NCBI RefSeq assembly: GCF_008329525.1
Contig: NZ_NPKQ01000001.1
Span: 310,001-374,000 of the forward strand
Direction: 5' to 3'
From: Tardiphaga sp. P9-11
GTDB lineage: Bacteria > Pseudomonadota > Alphaproteobacteria > Rhizobiales > Xanthobacteraceae
DNA length: 64,000 nucleotides
The notes under the pieces were generated by a model. The model was not told where the DNA came from. It was given only the letters and a program-made list of their open reading frames with translations, and ran no database searches. Shown here piece after piece: positions 18,977-28,328 of the stretch. Position 1 is the first letter of the stretch, and every line of letters begins with the position of its first letter. The translations under genes and the position numbers were made by a program.

Positions 18977-20680
18977 TTACTTGTCGGTGCTCTGCTTGAG
19001 CGCCTTGCCGAGAATGTCGCCAAGGGTCGCGCCCGAATCCGACGATCCGTACTGCGCGATGGCTTCCTTCTCTTCTGCCACTTCGAGAGCCTTGATCGAC
19101 ACCTGGACCTTGCGGGCCTTCTTGTCGAACTGGATCACGCGGGCATCGACCTTCTCGCCAACGGCGAAACGCTCAGCGCGCTGATCCGAACGCTCACGCG
19201 CCAGTTCCGAACGCTTGATGAAGGTCGTGAAGTCAGTGCCGGCGATCTGAACGTCGATGCCGGATTCCTTCACTTCGATCACTTCGCAGGTCACGACAGC
19301 GCCCTTCTTGACGTCGCCCGGCTCTGCGAAGGGGTCGCCTTCGAGCTGCTTGACGCCGAGCGAGATGCGCTCCTTTTCGACATCCACATCGAGGACGATG
19401 GCCTTGACCATGTCGCCCTTCTTGAAGTTGTCGATGACCTGCTCGCCCGGCTGCTTCCAGTCGAGGTCGGAGAGATGGACCATGCCGTCCACGTCGCCTT
19501 CGAGGCCGAGGAACAGACCGAACTCGGTCTTGTTCTTGACTTCGCCTTCGACGGTCGAACCGACCGGGAACTTCTCGACGAACACTTCCCACGGATTGCG
19601 CATGGTCTGCTTGAGACCGAGCGAAATGCGGCGCTTGACGCTGTCGACTTCGAGAACCTGCACTTCGACTTCCTGCGAGGTCGAAACGATCTTGCCGGGG
19701 TGCATGTTCTTCTTGGTCCACGACATCTCCGACACGTGGATCAGGCCTTCGATACCCGGCTCCAGTTCGACGAATGCGCCGTAGTCGGTGATGTTGGTGA
19801 CGCGACCCGAGAAGCGTGCGTTCAGCGGGTACTTCGCCTCGATGCCCTGCCACGGATCGTCGAGCAGCTGCTTCATGCCGAGCGAGATACGGTGGGTCTC
19901 GTGGTTGATCTTGATGATCTTGACCTTGACGGTCTGACCGATGGTGAGAACTTCGGTCGGATGGTTCACGCGACGCCATGCGATGTCGGTGACATGCAGC
20001 AGGCCGTCGATGCCACCGAGATCCACGAACGCACCGTAATCGGTGATGTTCTTGACCACGCCGTCGATGACCTGACCCTCTTCGAGGTTCTGCACCAGTT
20101 CCTGACGCTGTTCAGCGCGGGTCTCTTCGAGAACCGTACGACGCGACACGACGATATTGCCGCGGCGGCGATCCATCTTGAGGATCTGGAACGGCTGCGA
20201 GTTGTTCATCAGCGGAGCAACGTCGCGGATCGGACGAATGTCCACCTGCGAACGCGGCAGGAAGGCTACTGCGCCGTCGAGATCGACGGTGAAGCCACCC
20301 TTGACCTGGTTGAAGATAACGCCGTGAACCTTCTCGTTGTTGTTGAAGGCCTTCTCGAGCTTGCCCCAGCTCTCTTCGCGACGAGCCTTGTCGCGCGACA
20401 GAACAGCTTCGCCCAGCGCGTTTTCGATCCGGTCGAGGAACACTTCGACTTCGTCGCCGACCTTGAGTTCGCTGTCACGGCCGGGACCGGCGAATTCGCG
20501 CAGTGCCACACGGCCTTCAGTCTTCAGGCCGACGTCGATGACGGCCATGTCCTTTTCAATCGCAACCACGATGCCCTTGATGACGGAGCTTTCCTGCAGG
20601 TTGCCACCCGCAAAGGACTCGTCGAGCATTGCCGCGAAATCGTCGCGGGAAGGATTATATGAAGCAGCAGTCGAAGCCAT
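18977..20680 (-). CDS. rpsA: 30S ribosomal protein S1
   Basis: 567 residues with six consecutive S1/OB-fold repeats, recognisable by recurring xGxVxxIxDYGAFVDL and ISLGxKQ phrases. S1 unwinds mRNA and delivers it to the small subunit. The C-terminal end KALKQSTDK is short. The gene follows cmk at some distance; in most Proteobacteria the order aroA-cmk-rpsA is tight, but here about 670 nt separate them, filled by a cmk relic and a small ORF. Confidence 0.97.
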   Translation of the reverse strand: MASTAASYNPSRDDFAAMLDESFAGGNLQESSVIKGIVVAIEKDMAVIDVGLKTEGRVALREFAGPGRDSELKVGDEVEVFLDRIENALGEAVLSRDKARREESWGKLEKAFNNNEKVHGVIFNQVKGGFTVDLDGAVAFLPRSQVDIRPIRDVAPLMNNSQPFQILKMDRRRGNIVVSRRTVLEETRAEQRQELVQNLEEGQVIDGVVKNITDYGAFVDLGGIDGLLHVTDIAWRRVNHPTEVLTIGQTVKVKIIKINHETHRISLGMKQLLDDPWQGIEAKYPLNARFSGRVTNITDYGAFVELEPGIEGLIHVSEMSWTKKNMHPGKIVSTSQEVEVQVLEVDSVKRRISLGLKQTMRNPWEVFVEKFPVGSTVEGEVKNKTEFGLFLGLEGDVDGMVHLSDLDWKQPGEQVIDNFKKGDMVKAIVLDVDVEKERISLGVKQLEGDPFAEPGDVKKGAVVTCEVIEVKESGIDVQIAGTDFTTFIKRSELARERSDQRAERFAVGEKVDARVIQFDKKARKVQVSIKALEVAEEKEAIAQYGSSDSGATLGDILGKALKQSTDK

Positions 20681-21176
20681 TTGTTCTCCAGATGCGGGTA
20701 TCGCCGGCCATTCGGGTTAAGGGGCGTCTCAAATGTGAAGTGTCAGGGGTCCGCAACCTCTAACGACCGCCTTGCAGGAGTGTGCAAGAACGGGCCGGCA
20801 GCATGCCTTCACGAATGATACGTGGGGTAGGTACTTGATGGTGTCCGGAGCCTGAAGCGCGTATCGCAGCTCGAGATCGGGAGCGGGCTTTCCTCCAATG
20901 ACGGCAACGGTTTTGTCTGAGGCCTTTCGGAAAGAAAGAAAAATCAGACCCGTTGCCGGCCCGCTCGGACGGCCTCGACAATGTCGATGGCGGCCCGGAC
21001 CCGGTGGATATAGCCCCAGCGAGGCTTTGGGGCAAGCCTAGATAGGTTCAGTCCGTTAAGGACAACCATCCACCCGGTATTGACCCTGTGCGCAGAAACG
21101 TACCACCGGATTGCGGCCGGGAACCGGACTTTAAACGACACCGCGTAGGCTCCTCATTGCAACGAGGGAGGCTACA
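20681..21176. other. Intergenic stretch of 496 nt upstream of rpsA
   Basis: Contains the rpsA leader (about 20681-20760), a relic of the cmk 3' end at 20944-21003 and the upstream region of the small secreted ORF at 21177. Two minus-strand open frames cross it but lack ribosome sites and recognisable domains outside the relic. Confidence 0.6.
20944..21003 (-). pseudogene. Relic of the cmk 3' end
   Basis: The last 19 codons of a minus-strand frame read VRAAIDIVEAVRAGRQRV before a stop, nearly the same as the true Cmk terminus [18 protein letters not shown] at 21355-21411. The DNA matches too (GCCTCGAC and GATGGCGGC blocks). This looks like a decayed partial duplication, placed about 410 nt further along the same strand. 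No ribosome site or N-terminal part accompanies it. Confidence 0.7.
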
Positions 21177-21353
21177 ATGAAGAATATTACAGCAATTCTG
21201 GCTTTTGCCGCATTTTCGGTCTGCGCCGTCGCCGGAAGCATATCCGTGTCGGCAGCGACATTGGCGGCAGGTCCAGTCGAGCCCGTGACCAGTTCGGTCG
21301 TGATGCCGGTAACCCAGGAACTGCCGTTCGACCGTTACTGGTCGAAATCCTGA
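21177..21353 (+). CDS. Small secreted protein of unknown function, 58 residues
   Basis: Reads MKNITAILAFAAFSVCAVAG then SISVSAATLAAGPVEP and ends DRYWSKS. A lysine followed by a hydrophobic stretch and Ala-rich cleavage region is a clear Sec signal peptide; the mature part is about 30 residues. A strong GAGG site lies 6 nt before the ATG. It is convergent with cmk, ending 2 nt before the cmk stop codon. I do not recognise the family. It sits between the cmk 3' end and its duplicated relic, so it may have arrived with that rearrangement. Confidence 0.62.
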   Translation: MKNITAILAFAAFSVCAVAGSISVSAATLAAGPVEPVTSSVVMPVTQELPFDRYWSKS

Positions 21354-21354
21354 T

Positions 21355-21993
21355 CTAGGAAGCAGCTCGCTTCGCGCGGACTGCCTCGACGATCGCGATG
21401 GCGGCACGAACGCCGCCGTCGATATCCAGATTCGAATTATCCAGCAGAAACGCATCCGCAGCGGGCTTCAGCGGGGCGACCGGACGGTTCTGGTCGCGTT
21501 CGTCGCGCTTGATGATATCGGCCAGCACGGCAGCCTCATCGGCCACCTCGCCCCGCGCCAGCGCCTCCAGGGTCCGCCGCCGGGCGCGCACTTTGGCATC
21601 CGCGACGACGAAGATCTTCACATCGGCGTCGGGACAAATCACGGTTCCAATATCGCGGCCGTCGAGCACCGCCCCCGGCGGATCCTCGGCGAAGCGCCGC
21701 TGGAAGTTCAGAAGGACTTCCCGCACCCGGGGAATGGCCGACACCACCGAGGCCGCATCGCCGACTTGCTGGGTCTTCAGCGCCGGATTACCAAATTTCT
21801 CGGGATCAAGCTCGCTGGCCACCGCAACGGCCTTCGCCTCATCGGTCAGATCGGCACCGAGATCGAGCAGCGCCTTGGCAACCGCGCGATAGATCACACC
21901 GGTATCGAGATGACGGTAGCCGTAATGATGCGCAAGCCGTTTGCCCAGCGTGCCTTTTCCGGATGCGGCGGGACCGTCGATAGCAATGATCAT
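21355..21993 (-). CDS. cmk: Cytidylate kinase
   Basis: 212 residues; P-loop [12 protein letters not shown] at 4-15, the substrate motifs HLDTGVIYR and [11 protein letters not shown]. It phosphorylates CMP and dCMP with ATP. It lies between aroA and rpsA as in most Proteobacteria. Its last codons have a decayed copy at 20944-21003. Confidence 0.96.
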   Translation of the reverse strand: MIIAIDGPAASGKGTLGKRLAHHYGYRHLDTGVIYRAVAKALLDLGADLTDEAKAVAVASELDPEKFGNPALKTQQVGDAASVVSAIPRVREVLLNFQRRFAEDPPGAVLDGRDIGTVICPDADVKIFVVADAKVRARRRTLEALARGEVADEAAVLADIIKRDERDQNRPVAPLKPAADAFLLDNSNLDIDGGVRAAIAIVEAVRAKRAAS

Positions 21994-22104
21994 GCGTTGC
22001 GCGTGCTCGTCTTGTCACGATGAATGGCGGCGGATCGGGAGCCAAGCTCACGCGACCTGCGCGGGCTTAGCATCCGTCTCCGAAAATATCCACGCCGGCC
22101 CGGC

Positions 22105-23454
22105 TCAGGAAAAGTCGGCACCCAGCCGACGCATCATCGGAATGAAGTCGGGGAAGCTGGTCGCGATGAAGGTGGTGTCGTCGATGGTCACCGGCTTCTC
22201 TGACGCGAGGCCCATGGCCAGTGCCGACATGGCGATACGGTGATCCATATGGGTGGCGACGAGACCGCCGCCGGCGACGCGGCCATTGCCATGCACGATG
22301 AGGTCATCGCCTGATATCTCGACGTTGACACCGTTGACCCGCAGCATGGCTGCCGTGGCCTCCAGACGGTCGGATTCCTTCACGCGCAATTCCTGCAGAC
22401 CACGCATGATGGTCGTGCCCTCGGCGAACGCCGCAGCGACTGCCAGCACCAGATATTCGTCGATCATCGACGGCGCGCGCTCGGGCGGCACTTCGACGCC
22501 TGTCAGCTTCGAGGCTGTGATGCGGAATTGCGCCATCGGCTCGCCGGCATCGCCGCGGATGTCGCTTTCCTCGATCAAGGCGCCCATCTCGCGCAACGTC
22601 GTGAACAGCCCGGTACGCAGCGGATTGGTCATCACGTCGGTGAGCACGATTTCCGAGCCCGGCACGATCAGCGCGGCGACCATCGGAAATGCTGCGGAGG
22701 ACGGATCTGCCGGCACCACGACATCAGCGCCCTTCAATTCGGGCTGGCCGGTCAGCGTGATCTTGCGACCGTGTGCGCCTTCTTTCTCGGAAGTAATTTC
22801 AGCGCCGAAATGCTTGAGCATCAGCTCCGTGTGGTCCCGGCTGGCCTCGGTCTCGATCACCGTGGTCGTGCCCGGCGCCGACAGACCTGCCAGCAGAACG
22901 GCCGACTTGATCTGAGCAGAGGCCACCGGTGTGCGATATACGATCGGCAGCGGATCACGCGCGCCTGCGATGGTCAGCGGCAAGCGCCCGCCTTCCTGGC
23001 TCGCCGTTACCCTGGCGCCCATCAGCTCAAGCGGGTCGACGATCCGGCGCATCGGCCGGCTTCGCAGCGACGCGTCGCCGTCGAACGTCGCTTCGATCGG
23101 GCAGCCCGCGACGGCGCCCATCACCAGCCGGCACCCGGTACCGGAATTTCCGAAATCAAGCGGCGCCTTGGGTGCGGCAAATCCGGCAACGCCGACGCCG
23201 TTGACGGTCCACGCGAAATCGCCGGTTCGTTCGACCCTGGCGCCCAGCGCCTGCATCGATTTGGCGGTATTCAGGACGTCCTCGCCCTCCAGCAGCCCGG
23301 TGATCCGGGTCTCGCCAACCGCCAGGGCGCCCAGAATAAGGGCCCGATGCGAGATCGACTTGTCGCCGGGCACGCGGGCACTGCCCTGCAAAGCGCCGGA
23401 TTTACGTGCCGTAAGCGGTGTCGGCTGGGCTGCAGCCGTGTCTGATTGGGTCAA
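22105..23454 (-). CDS. aroA: 5-enolpyruvylshikimate-3-phosphate synthase, class II type
   Basis: 449 residues, two-domain inverse alpha/beta barrel. It joins phosphoenolpyruvate to shikimate-3-phosphate in aromatic synthesis. [13 protein letters not shown] and [17 protein letters not shown] resemble the class II (Agrobacterium CP4-like) enzymes. The glyphosate-loop reads [11 protein letters not shown]: the residue that is Ala in CP4 is Gly here. The start is TTG at 23454, preceded by AAGGA. It is divergent from the TIGR02300 gene. Confidence 0.95.
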   Translation of the reverse strand: MTQSDTAAAQPTPLTARKSGALQGSARVPGDKSISHRALILGALAVGETRITGLLEGEDVLNTAKSMQALGARVERTGDFAWTVNGVGVAGFAAPKAPLDFGNSGTGCRLVMGAVAGCPIEATFDGDASLRSRPMRRIVDPLELMGARVTASQEGGRLPLTIAGARDPLPIVYRTPVASAQIKSAVLLAGLSAPGTTTVIETEASRDHTELMLKHFGAEITSEKEGAHGRKITLTGQPELKGADVVVPADPSSAAFPMVAALIVPGSEIVLTDVMTNPLRTGLFTTLREMGALIEESDIRGDAGEPMAQFRITASKLTGVEVPPERAPSMIDEYLVLAVAAAFAEGTTIMRGLQELRVKESDRLEATAAMLRVNGVNVEISGDDLIVHGNGRVAGGGLVATHMDHRIAMSALAMGLASEKPVTIDDTTFIATSFPDFIPMMRRLGADFS

Positions 23455-23602
23455 GATTGTGTTCCTTCGCGCAGGCGGCTCGTAGCATATGGGCCACGCT
23501 GCGTCACGCGGCGGTCATTCTCACGCAAACCGCTATTGACAGGCGCGCGTCAACTAGCCAAGTGAAGCACCGTTTTTCAAAAAATCCCCAGGATCCGCAC
23601 AC

Positions 23603-24016
23603 GTGGCCAAATCCGATCTCGGAACCAAACGCATTTGCCCCACGACGGGCAAGAAGTTCTACGACCTCAACAAGAGCCCGGTGATTTCGCCGTATACCGG
23701 CGAGGTTGTGCCGATTGCGCCGATTGCGCCGCCGCGGACCCGCGCGGATGCAGCCGCTCGCGCAGCTGCAGCATCTGCTGCCGCGGAAGCTCCGGAAGCC
23801 GCCGAGAACGAAGAATTGGTCTCGCTGGAGGAAGCCGACGCCGAGGAAAACACCGGCAAGAAGGCTGCCGTGCTGGAATCCGAGGACGATATCGAAGTCG
23901 ATGACACCATCGATGACGATGAAGACGATGATTCGACCTTCATTGCCGACGAAGAAGAAGGCGATGAGGACGTGACCGACATCATCGGCGACGTCTCGGG
24001 CGACGAAGAAAGTTAA
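23603..24016 (+). CDS. TIGR02300 family protein
   Basis: 137 residues. The N-terminal third is conserved (AKSDLGTKRICPTTGKKFYDL, then NKSPVISPYTGE), and a single CP pair may bind metal; the rest is an acidic low-complexity tail rich in Asp and Glu, likely disordered. The family is alphaproteobacterial and has no established function. The start is GTG at 23603. Its position divergent from aroA and upstream of tRNA-Ala is typical in this group. Confidence 0.8.
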   Translation: MAKSDLGTKRICPTTGKKFYDLNKSPVISPYTGEVVPIAPIAPPRTRADAAARAAAASAAAEAPEAAENEELVSLEEADAEENTGKKAAVLESEDDIEVDDTIDDDEDDDSTFIADEEEGDEDVTDIIGDVSGDEES

Positions 24017-24097
24017 GCTCAGAAGAGACTTGAGATCACTCCTGATATGTGATCTTGGTTTGCCGCGCGACGCCCCACCCAGTGCGTCGCAGGTATT

Positions 24098-24173
<76 letters not shown>

Positions 24174-24242
24174 TCCTTCGCTCGCTTCGCGAGCTTCGAT
24201 TCGACGAGCCACACCAACCCATCCTCGTTGAGAATGACCGCA

Positions 24243-24701
24243 CTAGTCTCCGATCGCAGCGTTGAGCCTGTCGCGCAGTGCCACGAGATCATTTTTCATC
24301 GCGGCCATTTCGCCGACCGTGCAGGCTGACGCCGCAAGGATTCCCTGCGGCACGGCTTTGGCTTTTTCACGCAGCGCCTGACCTTGCGCCGTCAATGCGA
24401 TCAGCATCTGCCGCTCATCCTCAACGCTACGAGTGCGCTTGATCAGGCCAGCGGCTTCCAGGCGCTTCAACAGCGGCGTCAGCGTGCCGGAATCGAGAAA
24501 CAACCGCTCACCGATATCCTTGACCGGGACATTGTCCTGCTCCCACAGCACCAGCATCGCCAGATATTGCGGATAGGTCAGCTTCAGCCGCTCCAGCAGC
24601 GGCTTGTAGACGCGGTTGAACGCATGACCGGCGGAATAGACGGCGAAGCAGAGCTGGTTATCGAGCTGCAATAGCGGATTCGGTATGGATTTCTTGGCCA
24701 T
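24243..24701 (-). CDS. ohrR: OhrR, organic-peroxide-sensing MarR repressor
   Basis: 152 residues from ATG at 24701 (GGAG 6 nt upstream; another ATG two codons earlier is too close). MarR-type winged helix with LFLDSGTLTPLLKRLE recognition helix and the basic wing RTRSVEDERQ. Cys18 in DNQLCFAVYS is the peroxide-reactive cysteine of OhrR. Oxidation releases the divergent ohr gene. Two matching operators lie in the shared intergenic region. Confidence 0.92.
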   Translation of the reverse strand: MAKKSIPNPLLQLDNQLCFAVYSAGHAFNRVYKPLLERLKLTYPQYLAMLVLWEQDNVPVKDIGERLFLDSGTLTPLLKRLEAAGLIKRTRSVEDERQMLIALTAQGQALREKAKAVPQGILAASACTVGEMAAMKNDLVALRDRLNAAIGD

Positions 24702-24768
24702 GATCATCTCCGGAGCTTATCTGGCCACAGGTAATCCCAGACCCAAACTCCTTCACGATCAGTTGAGC

Positions 24769-24781
24769 ACAATTCGATTGT
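24769..24781. promoter_or_regulatory. Secondary OhrR operator
   Basis: ACAAT-TCG-ATTGT, a 5-bp inverted repeat with 3-nt spacer, the same core as the large operator at 24792-24830. It is nearer to ohrR, so it probably serves autoregulation. Confidence 0.7.
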
Positions 24782-24791
24782 TTCGTCCATT

Positions 24792-24830
24792 TTATATATT
24801 GCGCACAATCTAATTGTGCGCAATATATAA
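24792..24830. promoter_or_regulatory. Primary OhrR operator, 18-bp perfect inverted repeat
   Basis: Two 18-bp arms (24792-24809 and 24813-24830), exactly complementary, around the 3-nt spacer CTA; the inner part is CACAAT-cta-ATTGTG. The right arm runs into TATAAT (24826-24831), a likely -10 box of ohr, so bound repressor would block RNA polymerase. Confidence 0.88.
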
Positions 24831-24861
24831 TCGGCAAGATGCAAACAACGAGGAGACGACA

Positions 24862-25287
24862 ATGTCTGTGAACGTACTTTACAAGACCAGCGCCAAGGCA
24901 ACCGGCGGCCGCGATGGACACGCCGCAACGCTTGATGGCGCACTCGACGTCAAACTCACCACGCCGAAGGAACTCGGCGGCGCAGGTGGTGCCGGCAACA
25001 ATCCCGAGCAACTGTTCGCGGCCGGCTACGCCGCCTGCTTCATTGGCGCGATGAAGTTTGTGGGCTCGCAGGGTGGCCCGAAGGTGCCCGCCGATGTGTC
25101 GGTCACCTCCACCGTAGGTATCGGCCCACGTTCGGCCGGTGGTTTCGGCCTTGATGTCGAACTCGCAGTCTCGCTTCCGGGCCTGCCGCGCGCAGAAGCT
25201 GAGGCGCTGGTCGAGAAGGCACATCAGGTCTGCCCGTATTCCAACGCCACCCGCGGCAATATCGATGTCCGCACCGTCGTGGTGTGA
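24862..25287 (+). CDS. ohr: Organic hydroperoxide resistance protein Ohr
   Basis: 141 residues. The two peroxidatic/resolving cysteines are Cys59 in [12 protein letters not shown] and Cys124 in [13 protein letters not shown]. Ohr is a lipoamide-dependent thiol peroxidase for organic and fatty-acid hydroperoxides. The ATG at 24862 follows GAGGAG. It is divergently transcribed from its repressor. Confidence 0.96.
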   Translation: MSVNVLYKTSAKATGGRDGHAATLDGALDVKLTTPKELGGAGGAGNNPEQLFAAGYAACFIGAMKFVGSQGGPKVPADVSVTSTVGIGPRSAGGFGLDVELAVSLPGLPRAEAEALVEKAHQVCPYSNATRGNIDVRTVVV

Positions 25288-25348
25288 TCGATCTTACAAA
25301 TGAGTCTCGTGATCCCGCGGATATTCCGCCGGGCGATGCAAATCCAGG

Positions 25349-25380
25349 AGGGCTCGGCCATCGGCCGGGCCCTCTTCTGT
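25349..25380 (+). terminator. Terminator of ohr
   Basis: An 11-bp stem (25349-25359 with 25363-25373, one G-T pair) with a 3-nt loop, followed by a short CTTCTGTT tract. The stem is strong but the T-run is weak. Confidence 0.7.
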
Positions 25381-25533
25381 TCGCCTGACGGCACCCTCAC
25401 ACCTGCCCATAGCGGCCATCCCGCGGTTGGGCATTGCCGCTACGGCGGAAGCCAGCTAGCTCTGACAGCCTCCGACATGTCCTTCGCGATGCTTTGGGCA
25501 TATCCGCAATACACGTGAGAGAAGGCTGACTTG

Positions 25534-26742
25534 ATGAGCTTGCCGATAGCTCCCGGCGCAATTGCCGGTCTGCGCGTGATCGATCTGTCACGCGTGCTTG
25601 GTGGACCCTATTGCACCCAGATCCTGGCCGACCACGGCGCCGACGTCGTCAAGGTCGAACCGCCCGCCGGCGATGAGACCCGCGATTGGGGGCCCCCCTT
25701 CCACGACGACGACGCGGCCTATTTCATCGGCACCAACCGCAACAAGCGCTCGATCGGTCTCGACCTCGCCTCTGAGGGCGGTCGTACCGTGTTGATGCGG
25801 ATGCTCGAAAACGCCGACGTGATGATCGAGAACTTCAAGCCCGGCACGCTCGACAAATGGGGCATCGGCAACGATTTCCTGCGCGAGAAATTCCCGCAGT
25901 TGATCCATTGCCGCATCTCCGGCTTCGGCGGCGACGGCCCGCATGGCGGTCATCCCGGCTATGATGCGATCGTCCAGTCGATGGTCGGTCTGATGGCCTC
26001 GACCGGTTCGCAGGAAAGCGGCCCGACCCGCATCGGCGTGGCGCTGGTTGACATGTCGACCGGTCTCTATGCCTGCGTCGGCATCCTGATGGCACTGGCG
26101 GAACGCGCCAAGTCGGGTCTCGGTCAGTTTGTCGAAGCGACGCTGTACGAGACCGGTCTCGCCATCATGCATCCGCATACCTCGAACTACTTCTTCAACG
26201 GTGGCAAGCCGCCGGCACTGACCGGCAACGAGCATCCGAACCTGGTGCCCTATGCCGTGTTCGCGGCTCGCGACGGCAACATCTTCATGGGCGTCGGCAA
26301 TGACGGCACCTTCCGCAAACTGTGCCGCGAACTTGGCAAACCGGACCTCGGCACGGACGTACGTTTCGCACGCAACCGTGACCGCGTGCAGAATCGCGAT
26401 GCGCTGCGGGCCGAACTGGAAGAGATCCTGAAAGATCACGACAGCGCGCCGCTGTGCGAGCGCCTGCTCGGCGCCGGCCTGCCGGCAGGCCCGGTGCAGT
26501 CGATCGACAAGGCACTCGCCAATGCGCACACGAAGCATCGCGGCGATATCATCGAGAAGGACTGGTACAAGGGCGTCGCCTCGCCGGTCCGCTTCGACCG
26601 CACCAAGGCCAGCCTGCGCCGCGTCCCGCCGAAGTTCAACGAACACGCCAATGAGATTCTGGGCGAGTTCGGCTATTCCGCGGACGAGATCAAGGATCTT
26701 GTCGCCAAGGGAACCGTGAGCGGCTCCGAGCGCAAGCGATAA
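25534..26742 (+). CDS. CaiB/BaiF family III CoA-transferase
   Basis: 402 residues from ATG at 25534. N-terminal IDLSRVLGGPYCTQILADHGADVVKVEPP is the CoA-binding signature, and Asp173 in ALVDMSTGLYA is the catalytic Asp that forms the glutamyl-type anhydride. Such enzymes move CoA between carboxylic acids (for example formyl, carnitine, succinyl, mesaconyl donors). The acid is not deducible from sequence. The gene ends in a strong terminator, so it is a separate unit from the ugp genes that follow. Confidence 0.88.
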   Translation: MSLPIAPGAIAGLRVIDLSRVLGGPYCTQILADHGADVVKVEPPAGDETRDWGPPFHDDDAAYFIGTNRNKRSIGLDLASEGGRTVLMRMLENADVMIENFKPGTLDKWGIGNDFLREKFPQLIHCRISGFGGDGPHGGHPGYDAIVQSMVGLMASTGSQESGPTRIGVALVDMSTGLYACVGILMALAERAKSGLGQFVEATLYETGLAIMHPHTSNYFFNGGKPPALTGNEHPNLVPYAVFAARDGNIFMGVGNDGTFRKLCRELGKPDLGTDVRFARNRDRVQNRDALRAELEEILKDHDSAPLCERLLGAGLPAGPVQSIDKALANAHTKHRGDIIEKDWYKGVASPVRFDRTKASLRRVPPKFNEHANEILGEFGYSADEIKDLVAKGTVSGSERKR

Positions 26743-26749
26743 GAACAAC

Positions 26750-26792
26750 ACGGGGCTGCGCGATCCGCAGCCCCGTTCGACTTCGACTTTTT
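26750..26792 (+). terminator. Terminator of the CoA-transferase gene
   Basis: An 11-bp stem (26750-26760 with 26766-26776) and a T-rich tail ending in T5 at 26788-26792. Confidence 0.85.
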
Positions 26793-26909
26793 GCGGCTTC
26801 CCAACGCCGCCATTTCCCGCCTAGCATCCGCACTGTCAAAATGTCGCATGCACGTCATCCGGCGCAGCTTTGTTGCAACGAGACGATGACGGCTAACGGG
26901 AGAAACTGG

Positions 26910-28223
26910 ATGATCCGCCCCAAATTCGCACTTGCCACTTTGTTCGCATCCACGCTGGCGCTCGCTTCGCCCGCACATGCGGTGACCGAGATCCAGTGGT
27001 GGCACGCGATGACCGGCGGCAACAACGACATCGTCAACAAGCTCGCGGCTGACTTCAATGCCAGCCAGTCGGACTACAAGGTGGTCCCGACCTTCAAGGG
27101 CAGCTATCCCGACACCATGAACGCCGGCATCGCAGCATTCCGCGCCGGCACCGCGCCGCACATCCTGCAGGTCTTCGAGGTCGGCACCGCGACCATGATG
27201 AGCGCGAAAGGGGCCGTCAAACCTGTCTACCAGCTGATGAAGGATGCGGGCGAGCCGTTCGATCCAAACAACTACCTGCCCGCGATCACCGGCTACTACT
27301 CGACATCGAAGGGCGAGATGCTGTCGTTTCCCTTCAACTCGTCGTCGATGGTGATGTGGGTCAATCTGGATGCGCTGAAGAAAGCCAACATTGCCGAGAT
27401 TCCCAAGACCTGGCCCGAAGTGTTCGAGGGCGCCAAGAAGCTCAAGGCGGCCGGCTATGCGACCTGCGGCTTCTCCAATGCCTGGGCGACCTGGGCCAAT
27501 ATCGAGCAATTCTCGGCATGGCATAACGTGCCTATCGGTACCAAGGCGAACGGACTCGACGGCTTCGACACCGAATTGAAGTTCAATTCACCGCTGCACG
27601 TCAAACATCTGCAGACCCTGATCGAATTGCAGAAGGACAAGACCTACGATTACTCTGGCCGCGCCAATGCCAGCGAGAGCCGGTTCGGCTCCGGTGAATG
27701 CCCGCTGTTCATGACCTCGTCCGGCTATTATGCGACGGCGAAAGGCACCGCCAAATTCGCTTTCACCTCGGTGCCGATGCCCTACTATCCCGACGTCACC
27801 GGCGCGCCGCAGAATTCGATCATCGGCGGCGCCTCGCTATGGGTGATGGGCGGCAAGAAGCCCGACGAATACAAGGGCATCGCGAAATTCTTCAGCTTCC
27901 TGTCAGACACAGATCGTCAGGCCAAGCTGCATCAGGAGTCAGGCTATCTGCCGATCACCAAGGCCGCCTATGAGAAGACCAAGGCCGATGGTTTCTATGA
28001 CAAGAACCCGATCCTGCAGACCCCGCTGAAAGAGCTGACCAACAAGGAGCCGACCGAAAATTCGCGCGGCCTGCGGTTCGGCAACATGGTGCAACTGCGA
28101 GATATCTGGTCCGAAGAGATCGAGGCTGCGCTGGGCGGCCAGAAGACGGCACAACAGGCACTCGACACCGCCGTGAGCCGCGGCAACGCCATGTTGCGGA
28201 CCTTCGAAAAGACTGCGAAGTAG
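26910..28223 (+). CDS. ugpB: UgpB, glycerol-3-phosphate-binding protein
   Basis: 437 residues. Signal peptide MIRPKFALATLFASTLALA with cleavage after SPAHA, then VTEIQWWHAMTGGNNDIVNKL, the UgpB start. It is the periplasmic receptor of the ABC importer for sn-glycerol-3-phosphate and glycerophosphodiesters. The ATG at 26910 has GGGAG upstream; the earlier in-frame codon at 26841 would bury the signal peptide. It leads the ugpBAEC cluster. Confidence 0.93.
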   Translation: MIRPKFALATLFASTLALASPAHAVTEIQWWHAMTGGNNDIVNKLAADFNASQSDYKVVPTFKGSYPDTMNAGIAAFRAGTAPHILQVFEVGTATMMSAKGAVKPVYQLMKDAGEPFDPNNYLPAITGYYSTSKGEMLSFPFNSSSMVMWVNLDALKKANIAEIPKTWPEVFEGAKKLKAAGYATCGFSNAWATWANIEQFSAWHNVPIGTKANGLDGFDTELKFNSPLHVKHLQTLIELQKDKTYDYSGRANASESRFGSGECPLFMTSSGYYATAKGTAKFAFTSVPMPYYPDVTGAPQNSIIGGASLWVMGGKKPDEYKGIAKFFSFLSDTDRQAKLHQESGYLPITKAAYEKTKADGFYDKNPILQTPLKELTNKEPTENSRGLRFGNMVQLRDIWSEEIEAALGGQKTAQQALDTAVSRGNAMLRTFEKTAK

Positions 28224-28242
28224 TCTTCAAGCGGACGCTACG

Positions 28243-28284
28243 TTGCCCGGCCTCACGCGCAATTGCGCGCTTGGACCGGGCGAT
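28243..28284. repeat. REP-like palindrome between ugpB and ugpA
   Basis: TGCCCGG (28244-28250) and CCGGGCG (276-282) enclose a perfect GCGCAATTGCGC palindrome (28258-28269). It may stabilise the ugpB mRNA end, a common way to give more binding protein than permease. No T-run follows. Confidence 0.55.
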
Positions 28285-28328
28285 GACATGAGCAGAATGA
28301 GGCTGCTTTCTGGGGCACGACGAACTGC

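Noticed and set aside
18953-20662. Plus-strand open frame of 569 codons opposite rpsA
   Set aside because: It is the codon-bias mirror of rpsA: no recognisable domain, no ribosome site, and rpsA on the other strand is certain.
25300-25518. 72-codon frame after ohr
   Set aside because: It overlaps the ohr terminator hairpin and shows no domain or ribosome site.
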